Shown here: positions 1 through 5,572 of the stretch, piece after piece | How the letters are laid out: the number at the start of each line of letters is the position of its first letter | Position numbering within the stretch: position 1 is the stretch's first letter | Origin: an uncultured Hymenobacter sp. | GTDB taxonomy: Bacteria > Bacteroidota > Bacteroidia > Cytophagales > Hymenobacteraceae | Direction of reading: 5' to 3' | Length of the DNA: 5,777 nt | Assembly (NCBI GenBank): GCA_937871705.1 | Contig: CALMOO010000823.1 | Span: forward strand, 1 to 5,777 | The notes under the pieces: generated by a model | The model's database searches: none | Seen by the model: the letters and a program-made list of their open reading frames with translations, nothing else | What the model was told of the DNA's origin: nothing | Made by a program: the position numbers and the translations under genes

Positions 1-160
1 GATGGAGGCCTTAATTGAAAACCCGGCTTTGCGCCAGGAGCTGGCCTCCCGGGCGCAGCAGCGCGCCGCGCGCTACACCACCGAACACCTAGTGGCAGGC
101 TATGGCCAGCTGTACCAGCACCTGCGCGCCGCCGCCGTGCCCCAGTCCGTTGCGGACTGA
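1..160 (+). CDS. Glycosyltransferase (GT4-like), C-terminal end only
   Basis: An open frame enters from the left edge (first complete codon at position 2) and stops at TGA 158-160, giving about 52 residues. The text ENPALRQELASRAQQRAARY, followed by a short helix ending in YGQLYQHL, is the usual closing pair of helices of a GT-B glycosyltransferase of the GT1/GT4 type, where the last helix crosses back to the N-terminal domain. The ATG at 2-4 falls inside this conserved tail, so it is taken as an internal methionine and the real start lies outside the window. The final residues (PQSVAD) lie in a small palindrome at 143-159 and look like a recently acquired tail rather than family sequence. 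The next gene starts 24 nt downstream on the same strand, so the two are probably co-transcribed. The acceptor and donor sugars cannot be inferred, because the catalytic part is missing from the window. Confidence 0.75.
   Translation, partial: MEALIENPALRQELASRAQQRAARYTTEHLVAGYGQLYQHLRAAAVPQSVAD
143..159. repeat. Short GCGGACT palindrome at a gene end
   Basis: CAGTCCG (143-149), a TTG loop and CGGACTG (153-159) form a perfect 7-bp stem. The stop codon TGA of the upstream glycosyltransferase is at 158-160, so the palindrome encodes its last residues and most of its stop. The same AGTCCGC/GCGGACT core returns twice in the element at 2468-2569. The left half here (CCAGTCCG) matches 2483-2490 and the right half (GCGGACTGA) matches 2546-2554. 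No T-run follows, so it is not a standard intrinsic terminator. Confidence 0.6.
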
Positions 161-184
161 CCTACTTTTTCTTCTGCTTTTCTC

Positions 185-1315
185 ATGAATATCGCCCTCT
201 TTTATCACTCCATTCTCTCCGACTGGAACCACGGCAACGCCCATTTTCTGCGCGGCGTCGTGCGTGAGTTGCAACGCCGGGGCCACCACGTGCAGGTGTA
301 CGAGCCGGTAGGCGGCTGGAGCTTGCAAAACCTCATCGAAGGCTATGGCGAAGCCAAGCTAGACGAGCTGCAGCAGTACTACCCCGGCATCGCGACCAAC
401 TTCTACCTGCTCGACACGCTTGACCTCGACGACGTGCTCAAGGACGCCGACCTGGTACTGGTGCACGAGTGGAGCGACCACGAACTGGTGCGCCGCATCG
501 GCGAGCACCGCGCGCAACACGATTACCAGTTGCTCTTCCACGACACGCACCACCGCGCCGTGACCGAGCGCGCCAGCATGGCCGCCTACGACCTCACGCA
601 CTACGACGGCGTGCTGGCTTTTGGGCAGGTTATCCGCGATTTGTATTTGCGCGAACGCTGGACGACCCGCGCCTGGACCTGGCACGAAGCCGCCGATACC
701 AGCGTGTTCTACCCCCACGAGCGCCCCGCCGAGCTGGCTGGCGACCTAGTGTGGGTCGGCAACTGGGGCGATGAGGAGCGCACCGCCGAGCTGCACGAGT
801 TTCTAATCAAACCAGTGAAGGAGCTGGGCCTCAAGGCTAAAATATACGGCGTGCGCTACCCCGAGCACGCGCTCAAGTCCTTGGCCGACGCGGGTATTGA
901 GTACGGCGGCTGGCTGCCCAACTACCAGGCGCCCGAGGAATTTGCCAAGTACAAGGTGACGGTGCACGTGCCGCGCCGCCCCTACGTGGAGGCCCTGCCG
1001 GGCATCCCGACCATCCGGCCGTTTGAAGCGCTGGCTTGTGGCATTCCGCTGATTTCGTCGCCCTGGGATGATGCCGAGCACCTGTTCACGCCCGGCCAGG
1101 ATTACTTGGTGGCCCGCACCGGCGCCGAGATGAAGCAGCACTTGCAAACGCTTATCAGTCAGCCCAAAATAGCTGCCGAATTGGCTAAGCATGGGCTCGA
1201 AACCATCCTTAGCCGCCACACCTGCGCCCACCGCGTGAGCGAGCTAGAGCAAATCTGCCTAGAGCTCGGCATTGACGAAGCCAAGGTTCTCCCCAAAGGC
1301 ATTGCCGTGGTGTGA
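185..1315 (+). CDS. CgeB-like GT-B glycosyltransferase, first of three
   Basis: A 376-residue protein with the look of the CgeB/Glyco_trans_1_2 group of GT-B glycosyltransferases, which move a sugar from a nucleotide-sugar donor to a glycan or similar acceptor. The N-terminal Rossmann-like half opens with MNIALFYHS, then WNHGNAHFLRGVVREL at about residues 14-29 and RGHHVQVYEP near 32-41. The C-terminal, donor-binding half carries VWVGNWG (about 189-195), PRRPYVEALPGIP (about 263-275) and RPFEALACGIPLISS (278-292). E281 sits where the second glutamate of the GT4 EX7E motif lies; the first glutamate is not at its usual spacing. A closing RHTCAHRVSELE motif (about 344-355) recurs in related form in the next two genes. 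There is no signal peptide or membrane segment, so it is probably cytoplasmic or peripheral. ATG 185 is chosen because it begins the first beta strand; only a T-rich leader precedes it. Its substrate is unknown. Confidence 0.85.
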   Translation: MNIALFYHSILSDWNHGNAHFLRGVVRELQRRGHHVQVYEPVGGWSLQNLIEGYGEAKLDELQQYYPGIATNFYLLDTLDLDDVLKDADLVLVHEWSDHELVRRIGEHRAQHDYQLLFHDTHHRAVTERASMAAYDLTHYDGVLAFGQVIRDLYLRERWTTRAWTWHEAADTSVFYPHERPAELAGDLVWVGNWGDEERTAELHEFLIKPVKELGLKAKIYGVRYPEHALKSLADAGIEYGGWLPNYQAPEEFAKYKVTVHVPRRPYVEALPGIPTIRPFEALACGIPLISSPWDDAEHLFTPGQDYLVARTGAEMKQHLQTLISQPKIAAELAKHGLETILSRHTCAHRVSELEQICLELGIDEAKVLPKGIAVV

Positions 1316-1390
1316 GTAGGGGGGTAGTAAGCTGTAAGAGAACGCCATACTGACCGCCCATTATTTTTTGAACAGGCTTTCAACTACTTG

Positions 1391-2473
1391 ATGAAAAAAC
1401 TAAACATCGCCTTCTTCGGCTCTAGCCTGGTTTCGGCCTATTGGAACGGCGCGGCCACGTACTACCGCGGCATTGTGCGGGCCCTGCACCAGCGCGGCCA
1501 CCAAGTCACGTTCTACGAGCCCGATGCCTACGAGCGCCAGCAAAACCGCGACATCGCCGACCCCGACTACGCCACGGTGGTCGTGTACGAAGCCACCGAA
1601 GCTGCCGCTCACCGCTGTCTCGCCCAGGCGGCCCAGGCCGATGTTATCGTGAAAGCGAGTGGGGTAGGGGTGCTCGATGAGCTGCTGGAACGCGAAGTAC
1701 TACGCCTGCAAACCGACGAGCGGCTGGTGATTTTCTGGGATGTGGACGCGCCCGCGACCCTCGACCGCGTGCACCACAACCCCGCCGACGCCTTCCTACC
1801 CCTCATTCCGCGTTACGACCTCATTCTGACGTACGGCGGCGGCGACCCCGTTATTCAGGCCTACGAAGCGCTGGGTGCCCGGCAGTGCGTGCCCATCTAC
1901 AACGCCCTCGATACGGCCACGCACTATCCCGTGGCGCCCGAAGAGCGCTTCGCCTGCGACCTGGCTTTCCTAGGCAACCGCCTGCCCGACCGCGAGGCGC
2001 GCGTCGAGGAGTTTTTCCTAAAGCCTGCGGCCGCTACCCCCTCGCAAAGCTTCCTCATCGGTGGCAGCGGCTGGGGCGACAAGGGTATGCCGGCCAACGT
2101 GCGCTACGTCGGCCATGTGTACACCAACGACCACAACGCCTTCAACTGCACGCCCAAAGCTGTGCTCAACATCAGCCGCGAAAGCATGGCGCGCTACGGC
2201 TTCTCGCCGGCCACGCGGGTGTTTGAGGCGGCCGGCGCTGGCGCGTGCATCATCACCGATTATTGGGAAGGCATCGACTATTTCTTCGAGCCCGGCCAGG
2301 AAATCTTGGTGGCCAAGGATGGTGCCGAAGTGGCCGCCATCATGGCCGAGCTGACGACTGAGCAGGCCTGGTCAATCGGGCAGGCGGCCTACCGCAAGGT
2401 GCTGGCGGGCCACACCTACGGCCACCGCGTCGAGCAGCTGGAGCAACTGCTTTTGGGCGAACTGGTGAAGTAG
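1391..2473 (+). CDS. CgeB-like GT-B glycosyltransferase, second of three
   Basis: A 360-residue GT-B protein related to its neighbours on both sides. The start is placed at ATG 1391 (MKKLNIAFFG), not at the TTG directly before it, since this begins the first beta strand as in the two paralogues. The N-terminal half has WNGAATYYRGIVRAL (about 18-32) and RGHQVTFYEP (about 35-44), and the middle has IFWDVDAPATL (about 114-124). The donor half has DLAFLGNR (190-197), an NIS..S..RYGFSPATR stretch (260-276), RVFEAAGAGACIITDYWEG (276-294) and EILVA near 304-308. E279 is the conserved acidic residue. The usual ACGTPII is replaced here by GAGACII. The C-terminus carries HTYGHRVEQLEQL (341-353). A 75-nt gap with no clear promoter separates it from the preceding gene. 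Its stop codon lies inside the left end of a palindromic repeat. It is closer in motif text to the third gene than to the first; substrate unknown. Confidence 0.85.
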   Translation: MKKLNIAFFGSSLVSAYWNGAATYYRGIVRALHQRGHQVTFYEPDAYERQQNRDIADPDYATVVVYEATEAAAHRCLAQAAQADVIVKASGVGVLDELLEREVLRLQTDERLVIFWDVDAPATLDRVHHNPADAFLPLIPRYDLILTYGGGDPVIQAYEALGARQCVPIYNALDTATHYPVAPEERFACDLAFLGNRLPDREARVEEFFLKPAAATPSQSFLIGGSGWGDKGMPANVRYVGHVYTNDHNAFNCTPKAVLNISRESMARYGFSPATRVFEAAGAGACIITDYWEGIDYFFEPGQEILVAKDGAEVAAIMAELTTEQAWSIGQAAYRKVLAGHTYGHRVEQLEQLLLGELVK

Positions 2474-2569
2474 CGCGGACTTCCAGTCCGCACTCAAGTA
2501 GGCAGCTTGGCTGTCAGTTTACTAGCCAGTGATTTATCCTAATACGCGGACTGAAAGTCCGCGCTACTT
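2468..2569. repeat. 102-bp palindromic element (REP-doublet/MITE-like)
   Basis: The ends 2468-2491 and 2546-2569 are inverted copies of each other, 24 bp with one mismatch. Each end is also a hairpin: GCGGACT/AGTCCGC with a TCC loop at 2475-2491, and CGCGGACT/AGTCCGCG with a GAA loop at 2545-2563. The whole can therefore fold either as two small hairpins or as one long stem. The left end includes the last sense codon and the TAG stop (2471-2473) of the upstream glycosyltransferase; the right end finishes 4 nt before the ATG of the next one. There is no coding capacity and no obvious target-site duplication. Paired short palindromes like this resemble REP/BIME sequences or a small non-autonomous element. 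Neither hairpin is followed by a T-run. Confidence 0.8.
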
Positions 2570-2573
2570 TGCT

Positions 2574-3644
2574 ATGAACATCGTTATTCTCGGCCTCTCT
2601 ATCACCTCTAGCTGGGGGAATGGCCACGCCACTACGTTCCGCGGCTTGGTGCGCGAGCTGACGCGCAACGGCCACCAGGTGCTGTTTTTGGAGCGCGACA
2701 TGCCTTGGTATGCCAACAGCCGTGACCTGCCGAACCCTGATTTTTGCCAAACCGAGCTGTACACGTCGCTGGCCGATTTGCAGGCCCGCTTCACCGAACA
2801 AGTACGTGCGGCCGACCTGGTGATGGTGGGTTCGTACGTACCGGAGGGGGTAGCGGTGGGCGAATGGGTGGTGCAAACCGCACAGGGCATCAAGTCGTTC
2901 TACGACATCGACACGCCCGTGACTTTGGCCAAGCTGGCGCGCGAGGACTACGAATACCTGCACCCGCGCCTCATTCCGCAGTACGATTTGTATCTGTCTT
3001 TCACCGGTGGCCCTACCCTGGCGCGGCTGGAAAAGGAGTACGGCTCGCCCATGGCTCGGCCGTTTTACTGCTCCTTCGACCCGGCGCTATATTTCCCCGA
3101 GCCGCAGCCTGCCAAGTGGGACCTGGGCTACCTAGGCACCTACTCCGACGACCGCCAGCCGCCGCTCGAAAAGCTGATGCTCGACGCCGCCCGGCAGTGG
3201 CCCCAGGGGCGCTTTGTGGTGGCCGGGCCGCAGTACCCAGCCACGGTGCAGTGGCCCGCCAATACCGAGTACATCCACCACCTGCCGCCCGCCGAGCACC
3301 GCGCCTTCTACAACGCCCAGCGCTTCACCCAAAACATCACCCGCGCTGACATGCTGGCCGCTGGCTACTCGCCCTCGGTGCGCCTGTTTGAAGCCGCCGC
3401 CTGCGGCACGCCCATCATTTCCGACTACTGGGAAGGCCTCGACTCGTTCTTCGAATTTGACCGCGAAATATTGGTGGCGCGTACCGCCGCCGACACCCTG
3501 CGCTACCTGCGCGAGCTAAGCGAAACCGAGCGCCAAGCCATCGGCAGCCGCGCCCGGCAGCGGGTGTTGGCAGAGCACACCGCTGCCCACCGCGCCCAGG
3601 AGCTAGAAGGCTATGTGAGTGAACTGATGACGGTGAGTAAGTGA
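2574..3644 (+). CDS. CgeB-like GT-B glycosyltransferase, third of three
   Basis: A 356-residue GT-B glycosyltransferase. The frame stays open upstream to a GTG at 2529, but that extension would be translated from a palindromic repeat. ATG 2574 (MNIVILGLS) matches the N-termini of the paralogues and is chosen. N-terminal motifs are SWGNGHATTFRGLVREL (13-29) and NGHQVLFLERD (about 32-42), with SFYDIDTPVTLAKL (108-121) in the middle. The donor half has DLGYLGTYS (183-191), NITRADMLAAGYSPSVR (254-270) and RLFEAAACGTPIISDYWEG (270-288), with E273 as the conserved acid, then EILVA at 298-302. The C-terminus carries EHTAAHRAQELE (334-345). It matches the second gene more closely than the first, consistent with an old tandem duplication followed by divergence. 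No signal peptide or membrane helix is seen. The donor and acceptor are unknown; a role in building a surface glycan is inferred from context. Confidence 0.86.
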   Translation: MNIVILGLSITSSWGNGHATTFRGLVRELTRNGHQVLFLERDMPWYANSRDLPNPDFCQTELYTSLADLQARFTEQVRAADLVMVGSYVPEGVAVGEWVVQTAQGIKSFYDIDTPVTLAKLAREDYEYLHPRLIPQYDLYLSFTGGPTLARLEKEYGSPMARPFYCSFDPALYFPEPQPAKWDLGYLGTYSDDRQPPLEKLMLDAARQWPQGRFVVAGPQYPATVQWPANTEYIHHLPPAEHRAFYNAQRFTQNITRADMLAAGYSPSVRLFEAAACGTPIISDYWEGLDSFFEFDREILVARTAADTLRYLRELSETERQAIGSRARQRVLAEHTAAHRAQELEGYVSELMTVSK

Positions 3645-3661
3645 GAGAAGTTTTTCAAGTA

Positions 3662-3775
3662 CACCTGTCATGCTGAGCTTGCGAAGCATCTTATCAGTGC
3701 CGAACGATTTATTGCATTCGCCATACCAACGGCGCAACGGTGATAAGATGCTTCGCAAGCTCAGCATGACAGGTG
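3662..3775. repeat. 114-bp element with perfect 35-bp inverted ends (MITE-like)
   Basis: Positions 3662-3696 and 3741-3775 are exact reverse complements over 35 bp, separated by a 44-nt spacer. The outer ends are CACCTG and CAGGTG, and each arm contains the GCTTGCGAAGCATCTT text that I associate with dispersed intergenic repeats in Hymenobacter-type genomes (from memory, unverified). There is no convincing target-site duplication and no coding capacity of its own. A frame open through it joins the downstream methyltransferase frame, but this is incidental. In RNA it would form a very stable hairpin starting 17 nt after the third glycosyltransferase stop and ending 20 nt before the methyltransferase ATG. 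It could therefore affect termination, mRNA processing or translation of the downstream gene. Confidence 0.85.
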
Positions 3776-3795
3776 ATAGCAGTATCGTCCGCCCC

Positions 3796-4611
3796 ATGAC
3801 CATCCAAGAAGAAATAAAGCAGCTCGGCCCTTGGTTTCACAACCTGCACTTGCCCAGCGGCGAGCAAACGGCGCCTAACCACACCTTAGGCGACTTCCCG
3901 GCCTTTAAGTGGCGCGATTTGCAGGCGCTATTGCCCGCCGACCTCACCAATTGGCGGGTGCTCGATGTGGGCTGCAATGCCGGCTACTATTCCATCGAGC
4001 TGGCCAAGCGTGGGGCCTACGTGCTGGGCATCGACGTGGACCCGCACTACCTGCGGCAGGCAACTTGGGCGGCCCAGCAGTTTGGCCTCTCTTACCGCAT
4101 CGAGCTGCGCCAGATGCAGGTGTACGACGTGGCCCGCCTCGACGGTGAGTTCGACCTCATCTGGTACATGGGCGTGCTCTACCACCTGCGCTACCCCCTG
4201 CTGTCGCTCGACATCCTGGCCCAGAAAACGCGCCGCCTGCTGATGTTCCAGACGCTCACCATGCCCGGCCAAGAAGACCAGCCCACGCCGCCCGACTTTA
4301 GCCTCGACGACCGCGAGGAAATGCTGGCCCCGCACTGGCCCAAGATGGCCTTCATCGAGAAGCGCATGGCCGGCGACCCTACCAACTGGTGGGCCCCCAA
4401 CCACGCTTGTGTCGAGGCCATGTTGCGTTCCTGCGGCTTGCGCGTAGCTGCGCGGCCGGCCCACGAAATGTACCTCTGCGAAGTAGATGAGCAGTTGCGC
4501 CAAGGGCAGCAGTGGAACCAGTCGGAGTACCTCTCGGCCGTGGGCCTGGCCTGGCAAGAGGCGGTAGGGGCGAAGGTCAAAGACAAAAACCACTACATGA
4601 GCCCGCGCTAG
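3796..4611 (+). CDS. SAM-dependent methyltransferase, CmoB-like/TIGR04290-like
   Basis: A 271-residue class I methyltransferase. The SAM-binding motif I is VLDVGCNAGYYSIELAKRGA at residues 55-74, with the acidic residue of motif II in GIDVDP (78-83). The stretch FDLIWYMGVLYHLRYPLLSL (119-138) and the later WWAPNHACVEAMLRSCGL (198-215) are typical of proteins related to the tRNA mo5U34 methyltransferase CmoB, and of the family I recall as TIGR04290. In that family genes often sit among CgeB-like glycosyltransferases and are not thought to act on tRNA. Its setting here suggests a sugar or glycan substrate, which is inference. ATG 3796 is chosen because it begins the family-like MTIQEEIKQLGPWFHNL. 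An earlier in-frame ATG at 3670 lies in a palindromic repeat and would add 42 unrelated residues. No signal peptide is seen. The hairpin-forming repeat directly upstream could limit or decouple its expression. Confidence 0.85.
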   Translation: MTIQEEIKQLGPWFHNLHLPSGEQTAPNHTLGDFPAFKWRDLQALLPADLTNWRVLDVGCNAGYYSIELAKRGAYVLGIDVDPHYLRQATWAAQQFGLSYRIELRQMQVYDVARLDGEFDLIWYMGVLYHLRYPLLSLDILAQKTRRLLMFQTLTMPGQEDQPTPPDFSLDDREEMLAPHWPKMAFIEKRMAGDPTNWWAPNHACVEAMLRSCGLRVAARPAHEMYLCEVDEQLRQGQQWNQSEYLSAVGLAWQEAVGAKVKDKNHYMSPR

Positions 4612-4647
4612 TAACGCCGCCCGCACGATTCCCCCAACACCTTCATC

Positions 4648-4674
4648 GCTTAGCACACTACTATGCTGCTAAGC
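4648..4674. repeat. Small intergenic hairpin
   Basis: GCTTAGCA (4648-4655) and TGCTAAGC (4667-4674) can pair as an 8-bp stem with an 11-nt loop in the 76-nt gap between the methyltransferase and the hydrolase genes. The sequence after it (AAAGTCTA) has no T-run, so an intrinsic terminator is not supported. It may be chance or a weak processing structure. The in-frame TAA that caps the hydrolase frame (4670-4672) is in its right arm. Confidence 0.35.
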
Positions 4675-4687
4675 AAAGTCTACCCCC

Positions 4688-5572
4688 ATGATTGAAGCCG
4701 TTAAATTCTGGAACGAACCAAATAATAAATCACACTGGGCTTTCGAAATCGACCCCGAATGGCGCACGTTTGGCGAAATGGTGCGCGTGGCGGCGCAGGC
4801 CGTTAAGGCCGAAAACCCCGGCATCTTGCGCGTGCTGGGCGGCATTTCGCCCATCGACCCGACGTTTATCAAGCGGCTCGAAGGCTGCGGCGCGCTTCAA
4901 GACCTGAACGCCATTGCCATCCATGGCTTTCCGGTCGACTGGAACCTGTGGTCGATACACGACTGGCCCGAGAAAATCGCGGAGATTGAGGCCGTTACCA
5001 ACTTACCGATTTGGGTGACGGAGGTGGGTGCGCCAAGCTTCGGGGCTGAAGAAGTGCAAGAATTTGGCTTGCAGAAAACGGCGGAGCTGCTGATGGGCCG
5101 CGTACAGCGCATTTTCTGGTACAGCCTCTTCGACTTGCCGCAGGCTTGGGAAGCCACTACCCGCCACCGCGAGGCCGAAGGCTCGTCGTACTACCGGCAC
5201 TTCCACATGGGCTTGCTGCGCGAAGACGGCACCCCGAAGCTTTCGCTTAAGCACTTCTCCGACTACACGCCCGAAATGGGCATTTGCCAGTGGTTTCACT
5301 ACGAAGACCCGCGCCTCGATACCGCCATTGAGTGGCTGCGGCGCCTGGGCGTGAAGAAGTTGCGCACCGGCCTCAGCTGGGCCGACTGGTTGCGCCCCGA
5401 CGCCGAAAAGTGGTTTGACCACGTGATGAAGAAGCTGGAAGAATTCGACGTGACCGCCACCTTCTGCTTCACACCCGAAGCCAAAGGCGTGCAGCCGCAC
5501 CACACCAGCCCGCCGCAGCACATCGAGGAGTTTGCCGATTTCTGCCGCACCATGATGCGCCGCTATGCCTGA
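4688..5572 (+). CDS. Clan GH-A glycoside hydrolase-like protein, apparently circularly permuted
   Basis: A 294-residue protein resembling GH39/GH5-type TIM-barrel glycosidases (relatives are often labelled beta-xylosidase). The acid/base motif FWNEPN is at residues 7-12 (E10) and a likely nucleophile is E112 in WVTEVGAP (109-116). FWYSLFDLP (143-151) and GLLREDGTPKLSLKHF (175-190) resemble the usual last strands of such domains. The remaining ~97 residues then look like the usual first part of the barrel: a WFHYEDP opening, LRRLGVKKLRTGLSWADWL (217-235), FCFTPEAKG (259-267), HHTSPP (271-276) and FADFCRTMMRRYA at the C-terminus, text that normally leads straight into FWNEPN. In-frame TAA at 4670-4672 shows the protein cannot begin further upstream. 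No signal peptide is present, so it should be cytoplasmic. It could hydrolyse, transglycosylate or only bind a glycan; the substrate is unknown. Its end overlaps the next gene by 8 nt, implying translational coupling. Confidence 0.82.
   Translation: MIEAVKFWNEPNNKSHWAFEIDPEWRTFGEMVRVAAQAVKAENPGILRVLGGISPIDPTFIKRLEGCGALQDLNAIAIHGFPVDWNLWSIHDWPEKIAEIEAVTNLPIWVTEVGAPSFGAEEVQEFGLQKTAELLMGRVQRIFWYSLFDLPQAWEATTRHREAEGSSYYRHFHMGLLREDGTPKLSLKHFSDYTPEMGICQWFHYEDPRLDTAIEWLRRLGVKKLRTGLSWADWLRPDAEKWFDHVMKKLEEFDVTATFCFTPEAKGVQPHHTSPPQHIEEFADFCRTMMRRYA

Noticed and set aside
1361..1370. Bacteroidota-type -7 promoter (TAnnTTTG) in the gap before the second glycosyltransferase
   Set aside because: TATTTTTTG has the wrong spacing and no matching -33 element is visible; it may only be a T-run.
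1388..1390. TTG as start of the second glycosyltransferase
   Set aside because: It is immediately followed by an in-frame ATG at 1391, which is the simpler start.
2529..2573. GTG start that would lengthen the third glycosyltransferase by 15 residues
   Set aside because: The extension is translated from the right end of the palindromic repeat, while ATG 2574 begins the first beta strand just as in the paralogues.
3658..3780. Target-site duplication flanking the 35-bp inverted repeat
   Set aside because: Only TA-like dinucleotides near the ends match, which is too short to separate from chance.
3670..3795. ATG start that would lengthen the methyltransferase by 42 residues
   Set aside because: The added residues come from the 114-bp inverted-repeat element and do not resemble the family; ATG 3796 begins recognisable sequence.
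4648..4674. Intrinsic terminator after the methyltransferase
   Set aside because: A stem is possible but it has no following T-run, has an 11-nt loop and is only modestly stable.
4612..4687. Frameshift or truncation removing the N-terminal half of the hydrolase
   Set aside because: The 76-nt gap holds no barrel-like sequence, an in-frame TAA lies at 4670-4672, and the missing half is found at the C-terminus instead.
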